Source: Candidatus Coatesiibacteriota bacterium (GTDB lineage Bacteria > B130-G9). From it: 7,855 nt of DNA. Position numbers and translations under genes: made by a program. Each line of letters begins with the position of its first letter. The first letter of the stretch is position 1. The DNA lies in assembly GCA_016929465.1 (NCBI GenBank), contig JAFGIT010000156.1, positions 1 to 7,855 on the forward strand. The letters are read 5' to 3'. Shown here piece after piece: positions 1 to 4,471 of this stretch. The notes under the pieces are model-generated. The model did no database searches. It had not been told where the DNA came from and was given only the letters and a program-made list of their open reading frames with translations.

Positions 1-156
1 AGCGGAACTTATAGCTGCGACAGCTATTATGAGTGCGGCGGCGCGGCAAGCTTCAATTGCACAGATTTCAACTGCAATGAGAATTTCTACTGTGCGGGCC
101 ACCGTTTTCAATGTGTCGGCCATCACAATTGCTACCACACATACTCATATGATTAA
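1..156 (+). CDS. 3' end of a cysteine-rich protein (5' partial)
   Basis: The first frame is open from the window edge to TAA at 154-156, giving the last 51 residues of a protein that starts outside the window. Seven cysteines lie at residues 6, 12, 20, 25, 31, 38 and 45 of this fragment, 5-8 residues apart. Several sit in a short recurring pattern of aromatic-x-Cys (SFNC, DFNC, FYC, RFQC), and the tail is rich in His and Tyr (VGHHNCYHTYSYD). This looks like a tandem Cys repeat that could be disulfide-bonded, bind metal, or be a peptide-modification substrate; I do not recognise the family and assign no function. The secreted FG-GAP gene begins 21 nt downstream with its own Shine-Dalgarno, so the two are probably co-transcribed. 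That the frame is coding rests on its composition and on the position of the next start. Confidence 0.6.
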   Translation, partial: SGTYSCDSYYECGGAASFNCTDFNCNENFYCAGHRFQCVGHHNCYHTYSYD

Positions 157-177
157 TCCAGGAGAAAAGGGGAAGAT

Positions 178-588
178 ATGAAAATCCGAGTAATAGTGCC
201 ATTGACACTTATGGTCGTGTTCTGGACTTGGTCATGTGCATTCGGTGACGAAATCGGCACTCTCAGCACGAAGGGCTTCGCGGTTGCCGGCGTGGGCGAG
301 ACGGCGCCAGCTATGAACAACAACTATCCTGATTTTGTATTCAAAGGCGCAGACAAGCAGGCCTATCTAGTATTCGGCGGGGATTATGATAGCAGCGACT
401 GGTCAACCTGGGGCGATAGTCTCTATTATCTGTTATTCGAGTACAGCGACCTTGATGATGGCATCTGGCTTGGCTTCGCGGTTGGCGGGGCTGGGGATGT
501 AACTGGCGATGGGGACAACGATGTTCTGATTGGCGATCTGCAGTATCTCGATGTGAACGACCCCGAGGACGCGATCGGCAAGGCCTGA
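178..588 (+). CDS. Short secreted FG-GAP repeat protein, probably truncated by an in-frame TGA
   Basis: The 136-residue product starts at ATG after a purine-rich Shine-Dalgarno (AGGAG at 160-164 and AAGGGG at 168-173). Residues 1-23 are a signal peptide (MKIRVIVPL, hydrophobic core, likely cleavage after CAFG), so the protein is exported. The mature part has FG-GAP/integrin-alpha-type blades: GFAVAGVGE ... AYLVFGG near residues 33-67, then GFAVGGAGDVTGDGDNDVLIG near 101-121. The second block has the DxxGDGDND calcium-binding loop. Full FG-GAP propellers carry about seven blades and several hundred residues, so this is far too short. The stop falls straight after GKA, where this motif normally continues as GKAxLVxG, and the next in-frame codons read LVHD. 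I therefore think it is a truncated or decaying gene, although a genuine short secreted Ca-binding protein cannot be excluded. Confidence 0.7.
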   Translation: MKIRVIVPLTLMVVFWTWSCAFGDEIGTLSTKGFAVAGVGETAPAMNNNYPDFVFKGADKQAYLVFGGDYDSSDWSTWGDSLYYLLFEYSDLDDGIWLGFAVGGAGDVTGDGDNDVLIGDLQYLDVNDPEDAIGKA

Positions 589-708
589 CTCGTCCACGAC
601 GTAACCTACACCACCGCTCAGCCGACGATCACGCTCAGCGCGGGCGGCGGAAGCGGAGCCTGCGTCCTCACCGAGATGGCATCGGGGCAGAGATCGGGCG
701 GTTCCTGA
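589..708 (+). pseudogene. In-frame continuation of the FG-GAP gene after the TGA
   Basis: The frame of the FG-GAP protein stays open for 39 codons after the TGA at 586-588, to a second TGA at 706-708. It begins LVHDVTYTTAQPTITL, which completes the interrupted GKA-x-LV repeat ending, and goes on to a Gly-rich segment with one Cys (SAGGGSGACVLTEMASG). That Gly-rich-plus-Cys layout faintly recalls the CFIATAAYG tails of some exported bacterial proteins, but the match is weak. A TGG-to-TGA or CGA-to-TGA change would explain the stop. Readthrough is possible but nothing in the sequence specifically supports it. The second stop lies inside a palindromic repeat (696-715), so the original 3' end may have been displaced by that element. 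Confidence 0.4.
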
Positions 709-720
709 ACCGCCCATACA
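696..720. repeat. Palindromic repeat with ATACA edge, copy 1
   Basis: A perfect 9-bp stem (GGGCGGTTC / GAACCGCCC, 696-704 and 707-715) encloses a 2-nt centre and is followed by ATACA at 716-720. Copy 2 at 805-830 has the same outer GGGCGG, the same edge sequence and the same overall size, but different inner stem bases. That is the signature of a small mobile or transcribed palindrome family. It lies over the second stop of the FG-GAP continuation. Confidence 0.6.
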
Positions 721-804
721 TTGGCCATCGTGTTGTTCCACGATCAGGCGATCACGAATTGCCCATGGTCGCCGAGGTGGTTAATGCGTCGCGCGATGAA
801 TAAA

Positions 805-830
805 GGGCGGGGTCAAGCCCCGCTCATACA
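805..830. repeat. Palindromic repeat with ATACA edge, copy 2
   Basis: GGGCGGGG (805-812) pairs with CCCCGCTC (818-825) as an 8-bp stem with one G-U pair and a 5-nt loop, TCAAG. It is followed by ATACA at 826-830, exactly as in copy 1. The inner stem differs (GGGG/CCCC here, GGTTC/GAACC in copy 1) while pairing is kept, so the fold appears to be conserved rather than the sequence. A TAA at 801-803 sits just before it. Confidence 0.55.
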
Positions 831-845
831 GATCCGAGACTGCAT

Positions 846-932
846 TTATGGCACAGCATCATCGCCCGAGCGGTGCTCGTCGGCCTCGAAAAGGCTGTCA
901 GGGAGATGATCGAACTGGTTAAATCAACCTGA
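846..932 (+). other. Possible 3' remnant of a coding sequence
   Basis: One frame reads LWHSIIARAVLVGLEKAVR followed by EMIELVKST and TGA at 930-932. This is a plausible amphipathic helix with good coding composition. It has no start codon of its own: the only in-frame ATG is at 906, the frame is closed by TAA at 801-803, and the palindromic repeat copy 2 lies between. Its last 14 bases overlap the 3' end of the minus-strand membrane-protein gene. It may be the tail of a gene disrupted by the repeat, or chance; no family is recognised. Confidence 0.2.
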
Positions 933-1671
933 TTGGATAGCACATCGCAGCAGCCGTGACGTGGGCGATTGCGAAATAGGTAACCGGCCTCGATAGGTAG
1001 CGCCAGGCGGTTGACCTGGCATCGGTGGGAAGGGCGCCGTGGCTTCCCGATTTGATCCTTATATCCCAGCCGATCAAGATCGCGCCAATTATCGGTAGAA
1101 CGACACTGCCCGCACCGGCAAGGGAGAGCATCTGGAGCATTCCCATGAGTATCCCAATAAGGAAGCCCATCAGCGCGCCATAGTGGAAAATGGTCATGAT
1201 GGTGCCGGCCAGATAGCCCTCCGTCACGATCAGCGGCAGTAATATAAGGAATGAAATCGATGAGTGGAATTGAAGGGCGAATACCCTGAATAGCGGAATC
1301 GGCAGGATTGAGCAAATCCCCTGCAAGAGACCAGCGATCACAAAGCAGACGATCCCCGTTATGCCTCCAAAGGTTACGAGTTTCTGTGTATTCTGCTTAA
1401 ATTCAATAATTGGACTACCTGCGATATCATCGGATTCTCTTATCACGCTTGCGTCAAATCCAATCCTGGCGAAGCTCTCTCGAAGCAACTCGGCGTCTAT
1501 CAATGTTGCCTCGATTGGCAATTCACCCGGGCCTGCGAAGAGCTCGAGCAGTTCCTTATGGCTCAAACTGGTCAGGTTCAGGCCGCTCAATGCGCGAGCA
1601 GCCTTATCGGCGAGTGCTTCCTCCGCACCGTCATATCTCACATAGTGTCTGACCCGTCTAAGCCCTGTCAT
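919..1671 (-). CDS. Unrecognised membrane protein with cytosolic N-terminal domain
   Basis: The 250-residue product starts at the ATG at 1671-1669 (MTGLRRVRHY). I chose this over the longer open frame from 1770 because GGAGGG lies 5 nt upstream (plus-strand 1677-1682) and the extra N-terminal residues look random. Residues 1-90 are soluble and charged, with a helix-turn pattern (LTSLSHKELLELFAGPGELP ... LLRESFARIGFDASVIRE) that faintly resembles the small alpha/beta fold of L7/L12-like domains. Hydrophobic segments follow at about 98-120, 130-152, 157-175, 176-193 and 227-245, with Gly/Met-rich stretches (GALMGFLIGILMGMLQML). I do not know the family. The gene is divergent from tolQ across a repeat-rich spacer and converges on the FG-GAP remnant. 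An AT-rich stretch (TATTAT on the minus strand at 1707-1702) could be its -10, but I see no good -35. A dyad at 1729-1745 lies upstream. Confidence 0.75.
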   Translation of the reverse strand: MTGLRRVRHYVRYDGAEEALADKAARALSGLNLTSLSHKELLELFAGPGELPIEATLIDAELLRESFARIGFDASVIRESDDIAGSPIIEFKQNTQKLVTFGGITGIVCFVIAGLLQGICSILPIPLFRVFALQFHSSISFLILLPLIVTEGYLAGTIMTIFHYGALMGFLIGILMGMLQMLSLAGAGSVVLPIIGAILIGWDIRIKSGSHGALPTDARSTAWRYLSRPVTYFAIAHVTAAAMCYPIRLI

Positions 1672-1728
1672 GACCGCCCTCCATCGCCATGTTAGTCTAA
1701 TATAATATCTATTACTACAACAAGCGTG

Positions 1729-1745
1729 ATGGAATAGTGTTCCAT
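1729..1745. promoter_or_regulatory. Candidate operator dyad upstream of the membrane-protein gene
   Basis: ATGGAA (1729-1734) and TTCCAT (1740-1745) form a perfect 6-bp inverted repeat with a 5-nt spacer. It lies 58-74 nt upstream of the minus-strand start at 1671, near an AT-rich stretch that could hold its promoter. A T-run follows on the plus strand (1746-1751), but no plus-strand gene ends nearby for it to terminate, so an operator is the more natural reading. This is positional inference only. Confidence 0.25.
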
Positions 1746-1816
1746 ATTTTTCAGTGGTTGGGGGCAGCAAGCGTTTGAGCGATAGTGGAATGGGCGATGA
1801 AAAACGATTGATACCA

Positions 1817-1866
1817 CCCCGCCCTGAAAGGGTGACACGTGAATAGCCGCGTGTGAAACGCGCGGT
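1817..1866 (+). repeat. Structured interspersed repeat, copy A (forward)
   Basis: Two hairpins with GAA triloops are joined by a conserved linker. CCCT-GAA-AGGG is at 1822-1832. CCGCGTGT-GAA-ACGCGCGG is at 1847-1865, with 8 pairs including one G-U. Between them is TGAATAGCCG at 1840-1849. Copy B carries the same linker and layout in the opposite orientation with different stem bases. From memory, this hairpin-linker-hairpin layout resembles interspersed intergenic repeats of planctomycete and verrucomicrobial genomes; I cannot confirm that here. Confidence 0.6.
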
Positions 1867-1890
1867 ACGAGAGCACGCTCTCCCGCGATT

Positions 1891-1937
1891 CCTCCCCCCT
1901 CCCGCAAATCGCGGAGCGATTTGCGGGAGGGGGGAGG
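1891..1937. repeat. Perfect 22-bp inverted repeat with 3-nt loop
   Basis: The left arm at 1891-1912 is the exact reverse complement of the right arm at 1916-1937. The loop is GGA at 1913-1915. The outer half of each arm is almost pure pyrimidine or purine (CCTCCCCCCTCCC / GGGAGGGGGGAGG) and the inner half is GCAAATCGC / GCGATTTGC. No T-tract follows on either strand, so it is not a standard intrinsic terminator. It sits between the two opposed copies of the structured repeat and probably belongs to the same composite element. Confidence 0.9.
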
Positions 1938-1958
1938 TTTGTCTCGGGCTGCTTGAAT

Positions 1959-2019
1959 CCGTAGGTTTGGCCTTCGGCCTGCACTCTACGGCTATTCATA
2001 CGATGCCCCGCTGGGGCAT
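1959..2019 (-). repeat. Structured interspersed repeat, copy B (inverted)
   Basis: Read on the minus strand, this has the same order as copy A. A hairpin ATGCCCC-AGC-GGGGCAT (2019-2003) comes first, then the linker TGAATAGCCG (1998-1989), then a long stem CCGTAG/CTACGG (plus-strand arms 1959-1964 and 1986-1991) enclosing an inner GGCC-GAA-GGCC hairpin. The linker matches copy A for 10 of 10 bases while both stems differ but still pair, which implies selection or copying of a folded form. Confidence 0.6.
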
Positions 2020-2117
2020 TACTTGAGCAGAGCAGATTAGTTAGAGAGCAATTTGCGGGAATCAATGCCGGCCCCAGATAGCTGCAATCTTAGGTCACAC
2101 TCCTCGCCGAGCCTGCA

Positions 2118-2147
2118 TTGACAACCGACCCTCAAACGACTTAGCTT
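2118..2147 (+). promoter_or_regulatory. Candidate sigma70 promoter of tolQR
   Basis: A perfect TTGACA (-35) at 2118-2123 is followed after 18 bases by TAGCTT at 2142-2147, which matches TATAAT at three of six positions, including the first TA and the last T. It lies 60-90 nt upstream of the chosen tolQ start, on the correct strand. The -10 is weak, so the call is tentative. Confidence 0.4.
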
Positions 2148-2206
2148 GTGGAAGACAAGTGATATCTTGGGCGAGCTTCTCGCAACTTCCTTGGAGGTAT
2201 GGGCAC

Positions 2207-3031
2207 TTGAGTCTGCTTTCGACTGCGAAAACGAGCGTTGTTATCTCATTATTCTCCCAGATGGATGGCCTCGGCATCGGGATAACGGTATTTCTGCTGG
2301 CCGTCTCGGTCTATTCCTGGGCGATAATACTCGAGCGGATCATCTTCTTTAAGGAGATGGAGAGAGGCTTCTGGGAGTTCGAGCGAGTATTTCGCAAGTC
2401 GCAGAAGCTCGAGGCGATTGCATCTGCAATAGAGGACATCCCGGAGAGTGCGCTCTCGAGGATATTTCGGAAGGGGCACTCGGTGCTTAAGGAGAGCCTC
2501 GAGGTGCTTTCGGCAGGGACATCCCATCACGGAAACGAGACCGAGTTGAAGGCCGGCATGGTCGAGATACAGATCGACCTGTTGAAGGAGAGCCTTGGCA
2601 TAGCCGCCGATGACGAGGCGGCCGTTTTCGAGCGGCGTCTCGGAGTGCTCGGGACGATTGCCGCCGCAGGTCCTTTCGTCGGACTTCTCGGAACTGTTTG
2701 GGGGATCATGGTTGCATTTCACAGCATGGGCGGTGCGGGCACGGCGGAATTCCGAGTAGTCGCCGCCGGTATCTCGAGCGCGCTTCTGACGACGGTCGCG
2801 GGACTTCTTGCCGCGATACCGGCTCTCGTCTCGCACAACTACTTCATCCACAAATCTCAGCGGTTCGGGGCGAGGATCGATGAGTTCAACGACAGGTTTC
2901 AGAGGCTTGCCTGGCACAGACTGATGCAGAGCGCCTCGGAACCGTGCGAACAGGACCTGTCGAGTGAACGAGAGCAGCCCATAGAAAGAGAGCAAGCAGG
3001 CGATCAAGAGCCGCGGAGCGAGATCGAATGA
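2207..3031 (+). CDS. tolQ: TolQ/ExbB-type proton-channel protein
   Basis: An inner-membrane MotA/TolQ/ExbB-family subunit that, with TolR, uses the proton gradient to drive outer-membrane processes. The product is 274 residues from a TTG start at 2207. I prefer it to the GTG at 2159 because GGAGG (2193-2197) lies 9 nt upstream and the resulting N-terminus has the usual family length. Transmembrane segments are at about 23-43 (ITVFLLAVSVYSWAIILER), 146-171 and 184-208. The hallmark GPFVGLLGTVWGIM is present, and both channel-lining threonines are kept (T163 in GTVWG; T196 in LLTTVAG). The Glu normally found in GIAEALLAT is Ser191 here (GISSALLTT). The last 30 residues are a charged tail (EREQPIEREQAG) beyond the usual end. 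The 3' end overlaps tolR by 4 bases, implying translational coupling. TolQ and ExbB cannot be separated with certainty; the TolR-like partner favours TolQ. Confidence 0.9.
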   Translation: MSLLSTAKTSVVISLFSQMDGLGIGITVFLLAVSVYSWAIILERIIFFKEMERGFWEFERVFRKSQKLEAIASAIEDIPESALSRIFRKGHSVLKESLEVLSAGTSHHGNETELKAGMVEIQIDLLKESLGIAADDEAAVFERRLGVLGTIAAAGPFVGLLGTVWGIMVAFHSMGGAGTAEFRVVAAGISSALLTTVAGLLAAIPALVSHNYFIHKSQRFGARIDEFNDRFQRLAWHRLMQSASEPCEQDLSSEREQPIEREQAGDQEPRSEIE

Positions 3032-3435
3032 GGCTCGGCAGCCGCAGGAGAAACGCAATCACCGACGTTAATATCACGCCGATAGTTGACGTCATGCTCA
3101 TGCTCCTCGTGATCTTCATTCTCACTGCGCCTGTCATCAGGTATGGGCTCGATATCGGCCTGCCAAAGGGAACGTTCGGGGAGGAGAATACACGACATGC
3201 GGTGATCGTCTCGCTCGGGAGGGGGGGCGGCATCTTCGTGCAGGATAGGAGTGTAGAGATGGCTGATCTGGTGGGTGTTCTCGAAGAGGAGCTTCTGACC
3301 GGCCCTGCCTCCAAGGTGATGATCGCTGCCGACAAGAGCATCTCTTATGGTCGCGTTATGGGGATTTTATCCCTGATCAAGACCGCCGGGATAGACAACG
3401 TCTATTTGCTGACGGAACCCGACAAGGGGGAGTGA
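3028..3435 (+). CDS. tolR: TolR/ExbD-type energy-transduction protein
   Basis: The single-span inner-membrane partner of TolQ: a short cytosolic N-terminus, one transmembrane helix and a periplasmic domain. At 135 residues it has normal length for the family. DVNITPIVDVMLMLLVIF (13-30) is the signature segment, with the essential membrane Asp at position 21 in TPIVDVM. The periplasmic part ends with the expected alpha/beta pattern (KVMIAADKSISYGRVMGILS ... GIDNVYLLTEP). The ATG lies within the end of tolQ (ATGA at 3028-3031). No tolA, tolB, pal or tonB follows: the next genes are rpmH and rnpA behind their own promoter, so the partner proteins must be elsewhere or absent. Confidence 0.92.
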   Translation: MRLGSRRRNAITDVNITPIVDVMLMLLVIFILTAPVIRYGLDIGLPKGTFGEENTRHAVIVSLGRGGGIFVQDRSVEMADLVGVLEEELLTGPASKVMIAADKSISYGRVMGILSLIKTAGIDNVYLLTEPDKGE

Positions 3436-3528
3436 ATTCCCCCCGATTGAATTTTCGGCGAGCCATTGCGGCACGAGCTTTGTTCATCTAACAGAAGGCG
3501 GGGGCTGTTTACCGGCCTCCCTCTGTCA

Positions 3529-3557
3529 TTGACAGGCAGAATCTTGCATTTTAGTAT
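3529..3557 (+). promoter_or_regulatory. Sigma70-type promoter of the rpmH-rnpA/yidD-yidC operon
   Basis: A perfect TTGACA (-35) at 3529-3534, a 17-base spacer, and TAGTAT (-10) at 3552-3557, matching TATAAT at four of six positions, including the critical first TA and final T. Initiation would fall near 3564, giving an rpmH leader of about 80 nt. This is the best promoter match I found in the window, and its place between tolR and rpmH makes the two clusters separate transcription units. Confidence 0.65.
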
Positions 3558-3572
3558 TCACGCAGTAATCTT

Positions 3573-3596
3573 CTGGACCCCTACCGGGGAGTCCAG
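3573..3596 (+). promoter_or_regulatory. GC-rich hairpin at the 5' end of the rpmH leader
   Basis: CTGGACCCC (3573-3581) pairs with GGGG-A-GTCCAG (3586-3596), giving 9 pairs with one bulged A and a short loop. It begins about 10 nt after the predicted start of transcription. The following bases are TTAATAT rather than a run of T, so it is a poor intrinsic terminator; it may stabilise or regulate the leader, or end readthrough from tolR. Confidence 0.4.
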
Positions 3597-3645
3597 TTAA
3601 TATGCAGATCACAAACTGAGATTATAGAGCGTTAAAGGCGAGAGA

Positions 3646-3780
3646 ATGAAACGAACATTTCAACCTCACAACTTAAGACGAAAGCGGACACACGGCTTCT
3701 TGGTCAGAATGCGATCGAAGCGAGGCCAGCAGGTCATCGCGCGGCGCCGGTCCAAGGGCCGGGATCGTCTTTCAGTCTGA
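3646..3780 (+). CDS. rpmH: 50S ribosomal protein L34
   Basis: A complete 44-residue, strongly basic protein of the usual length. It has the near-invariant start [18 protein letters not shown] and the family core [19 protein letters not shown], ending DRLSV. It binds 23S rRNA in the large subunit. The ATG at 3646 is preceded by an AAAGG Shine-Dalgarno. It heads the operon with rnpA/yidD and yidC, a very common gene order; the usual upstream dnaA is absent and tolQR takes that position. Confidence 0.97.
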   Translation: MKRTFQPHNLRRKRTHGFLVRMRSKRGQQVIARRRSKGRDRLSV

Positions 3781-3817
3781 GGCCATAGTACCTCGGACAG
3801 CCAAGGCCAGTAGAGAA

Positions 3818-4438
3818 TTGCCAAAACGGGGCATCGATTACGAGCGCTTAAGGCTCAATTCTGAATTCAGGCGTTTATATAGCGAAGGGCGTCGCGTCTC
3901 GGGCTCGAGCATCGTCGTGTTTGGCAGGCAGAGCGATGACTGTGCATTGCCCAGATTCGGCGTATCCGTAAGTCGCAAGGTCGGTAATGCTGTCGTCCGA
4001 AATCGAGTGAAGCGCCTCCTACGGGAGGCTTTCTTGAATCTCGTGTCAGATCTCGCACCCAATTGGGAATTTGTCATCTGCGCGAGGCCGTCTATTGCTG
4101 ATAAGCGCTTTGGAGATGTTTTGGATGATCTAGGAAGGGCCCTCGGAAGGCTGTCAAGAACCTCGAAAAGGCAGGACCCCAAACGCGCATCGGCCCGCGA
4201 TGTGGCAAGCAAGGTCCTCTCGCTGCCTATCATCTTTGCTCTTATCTTGTATAAGCGAACCGTCTCGCCATTCATGTCTCCTTGCTGTCGATTCGAGCCG
4301 ACATGCTCAGAATACGCGATAACTGCATACCGCAGGCACAACATCCTGCGCGCCACGGGTCTTGCAATTGCAAGGCTTCTGAGATGTCAGCCTTTCTGCA
4401 AGGGGGGATACGACCCAGTCCCCGAGGCGAGGGACTAA
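3818..4438 (+). CDS. rnpA/yidD: RNase P protein component fused to YidD
   Basis: One uninterrupted 206-codon frame carries two proteins that are normally separate. Residues 1-115 are RnpA, the basic protein that helps the RNase P RNA cleave 5' leaders from pre-tRNA: LRLNSEFRRLYSEGRRVSGS, FGVSVSRKVGNAVVRNRV and KRLLREAF (65-72) contain the RNR signature. Residues 129-206 are a full YidD (UPF0161), which assists YidC-dependent membrane insertion: a hydrophobic start (VLSLPIIFALILYKRTVSPF), CCRFEPTCSEYAI (156-168), then LLRCQPFCKGGYDPVP (187-202). The joint at about 112-128 is a basic linker rich in Lys, Arg and Ser. Start TTG at 3818 has only a weak upstream AAGG; no ATG lies in frame before the conserved core. 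An in-frame GTG at 4202 could also start a separate YidD. rpmH is 37 nt upstream and yidC 33 nt downstream. Confidence 0.93.
   Translation: MPKRGIDYERLRLNSEFRRLYSEGRRVSGSSIVVFGRQSDDCALPRFGVSVSRKVGNAVVRNRVKRLLREAFLNLVSDLAPNWEFVICARPSIADKRFGDVLDDLGRALGRLSRTSKRQDPKRASARDVASKVLSLPIIFALILYKRTVSPFMSPCCRFEPTCSEYAITAYRRHNILRATGLAIARLLRCQPFCKGGYDPVPEARD
4202..4438 (+). other. yidD: YidD part of the fusion, with a possible internal GTG start
   Basis: From GTG at 4202 the frame encodes 78 residues, the size of a stand-alone YidD, and the reading (V)ASKVLSLPIIFALILYKR looks like a natural YidD beginning. No convincing Shine-Dalgarno precedes it (the bases are GCCCGCGAT). It may therefore be made only as the fusion, or also by internal initiation. 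Sequence alone cannot separate these. Confidence 0.5.
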
Positions 4439-4471
4439 TACCTTCGAACCCGTAATCCAGGAATAGTGTAA

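Larger units (their letters stand above)
589..918. other. 330-base stretch with no intact gene; repeats and possible gene debris
   Basis: Beyond the FG-GAP continuation I see no start codon with a Shine-Dalgarno and no protein I recognise. The stretch holds two related palindromes (696-720 and 805-830), a 6-bp-stem hairpin ATCGTG/CACGAT at 727-744, and fragments in the third frame that look coding in composition but contain a stop at 801-803. It is best read as an eroded intergenic region between a broken plus-strand gene and the converging minus-strand membrane-protein gene. Confidence 0.45.
1672..2206. other. 535-base divergent intergenic region, repeat-rich
   Basis: No gene is supported here. 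The frames that stay open across it translate hairpins and lack ribosome binding sites. It contains the dyad at 1729-1745, structured repeat copy A (1817-1866), the perfect 22-bp hairpin (1891-1937), inverted repeat copy B (1959-2019), and a candidate tolQ promoter (2118-2147). About 100 bases between copy B and that promoter show nothing I can name. Confidence 0.7.

Noticed and set aside
178-708. Recoding of TGA as an amino acid to rescue the FG-GAP protein
   Set aside because: TGA terminates tolQ, tolR, rpmH and the minus-strand ILEI gene at the expected family ends, so the standard code applies.
824-1315. Open frame of 163 codons on the minus strand
   Set aside because: It overlaps the membrane-protein gene on the same strand in another frame, begins inside it and shows no domain pattern.
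1672-1770. Longer N-terminus for the minus-strand membrane protein
   Set aside because: The start at 1671 has GGAGGG 5 nt upstream, and the additional 33 residues cover the likely promoter and look non-coding.
1891-1937. Intrinsic terminator at the 22-bp hairpin
   Set aside because: No T-tract on either strand and no gene ends nearby; a repeat element explains it better.
1817-2019. CRISPR array
   Set aside because: There are only two related units, in opposite orientations, without regular spacers or identical direct repeats.
1751-2065. Open frame of 104 codons on the minus strand across the intergenic repeats
   Set aside because: Its translation is a reading of the repeat hairpins (for example RAFHTRLFTCHPFRAGWY) and it lacks a ribosome binding site.
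2159-2206. GTG start at 2159 for tolQ
   Set aside because: No Shine-Dalgarno precedes it, and it would add 16 residues atypical of TolQ; TTG at 2207 has GGAGG at 9 nt.
2249-3058. Open frame of 269 codons on the minus strand across tolQ
   Set aside because: It lies entirely over a gene with clear family motifs, its translation is rich in Arg and Cys with no recognisable pattern, and it has no supporting Shine-Dalgarno. It is a shadow of tolQ.
3436-3645. Replication origin beside rpmH
   Set aside because: I see no match to TTATNCACA DnaA boxes, no AT-rich unwinding region and no dnaA.
3838-4356. Open frame of 172 codons on the minus strand across rnpA/yidD
   Set aside because: The plus strand encodes unmistakable RnpA and YidD; the antisense translation has no protein-like features.
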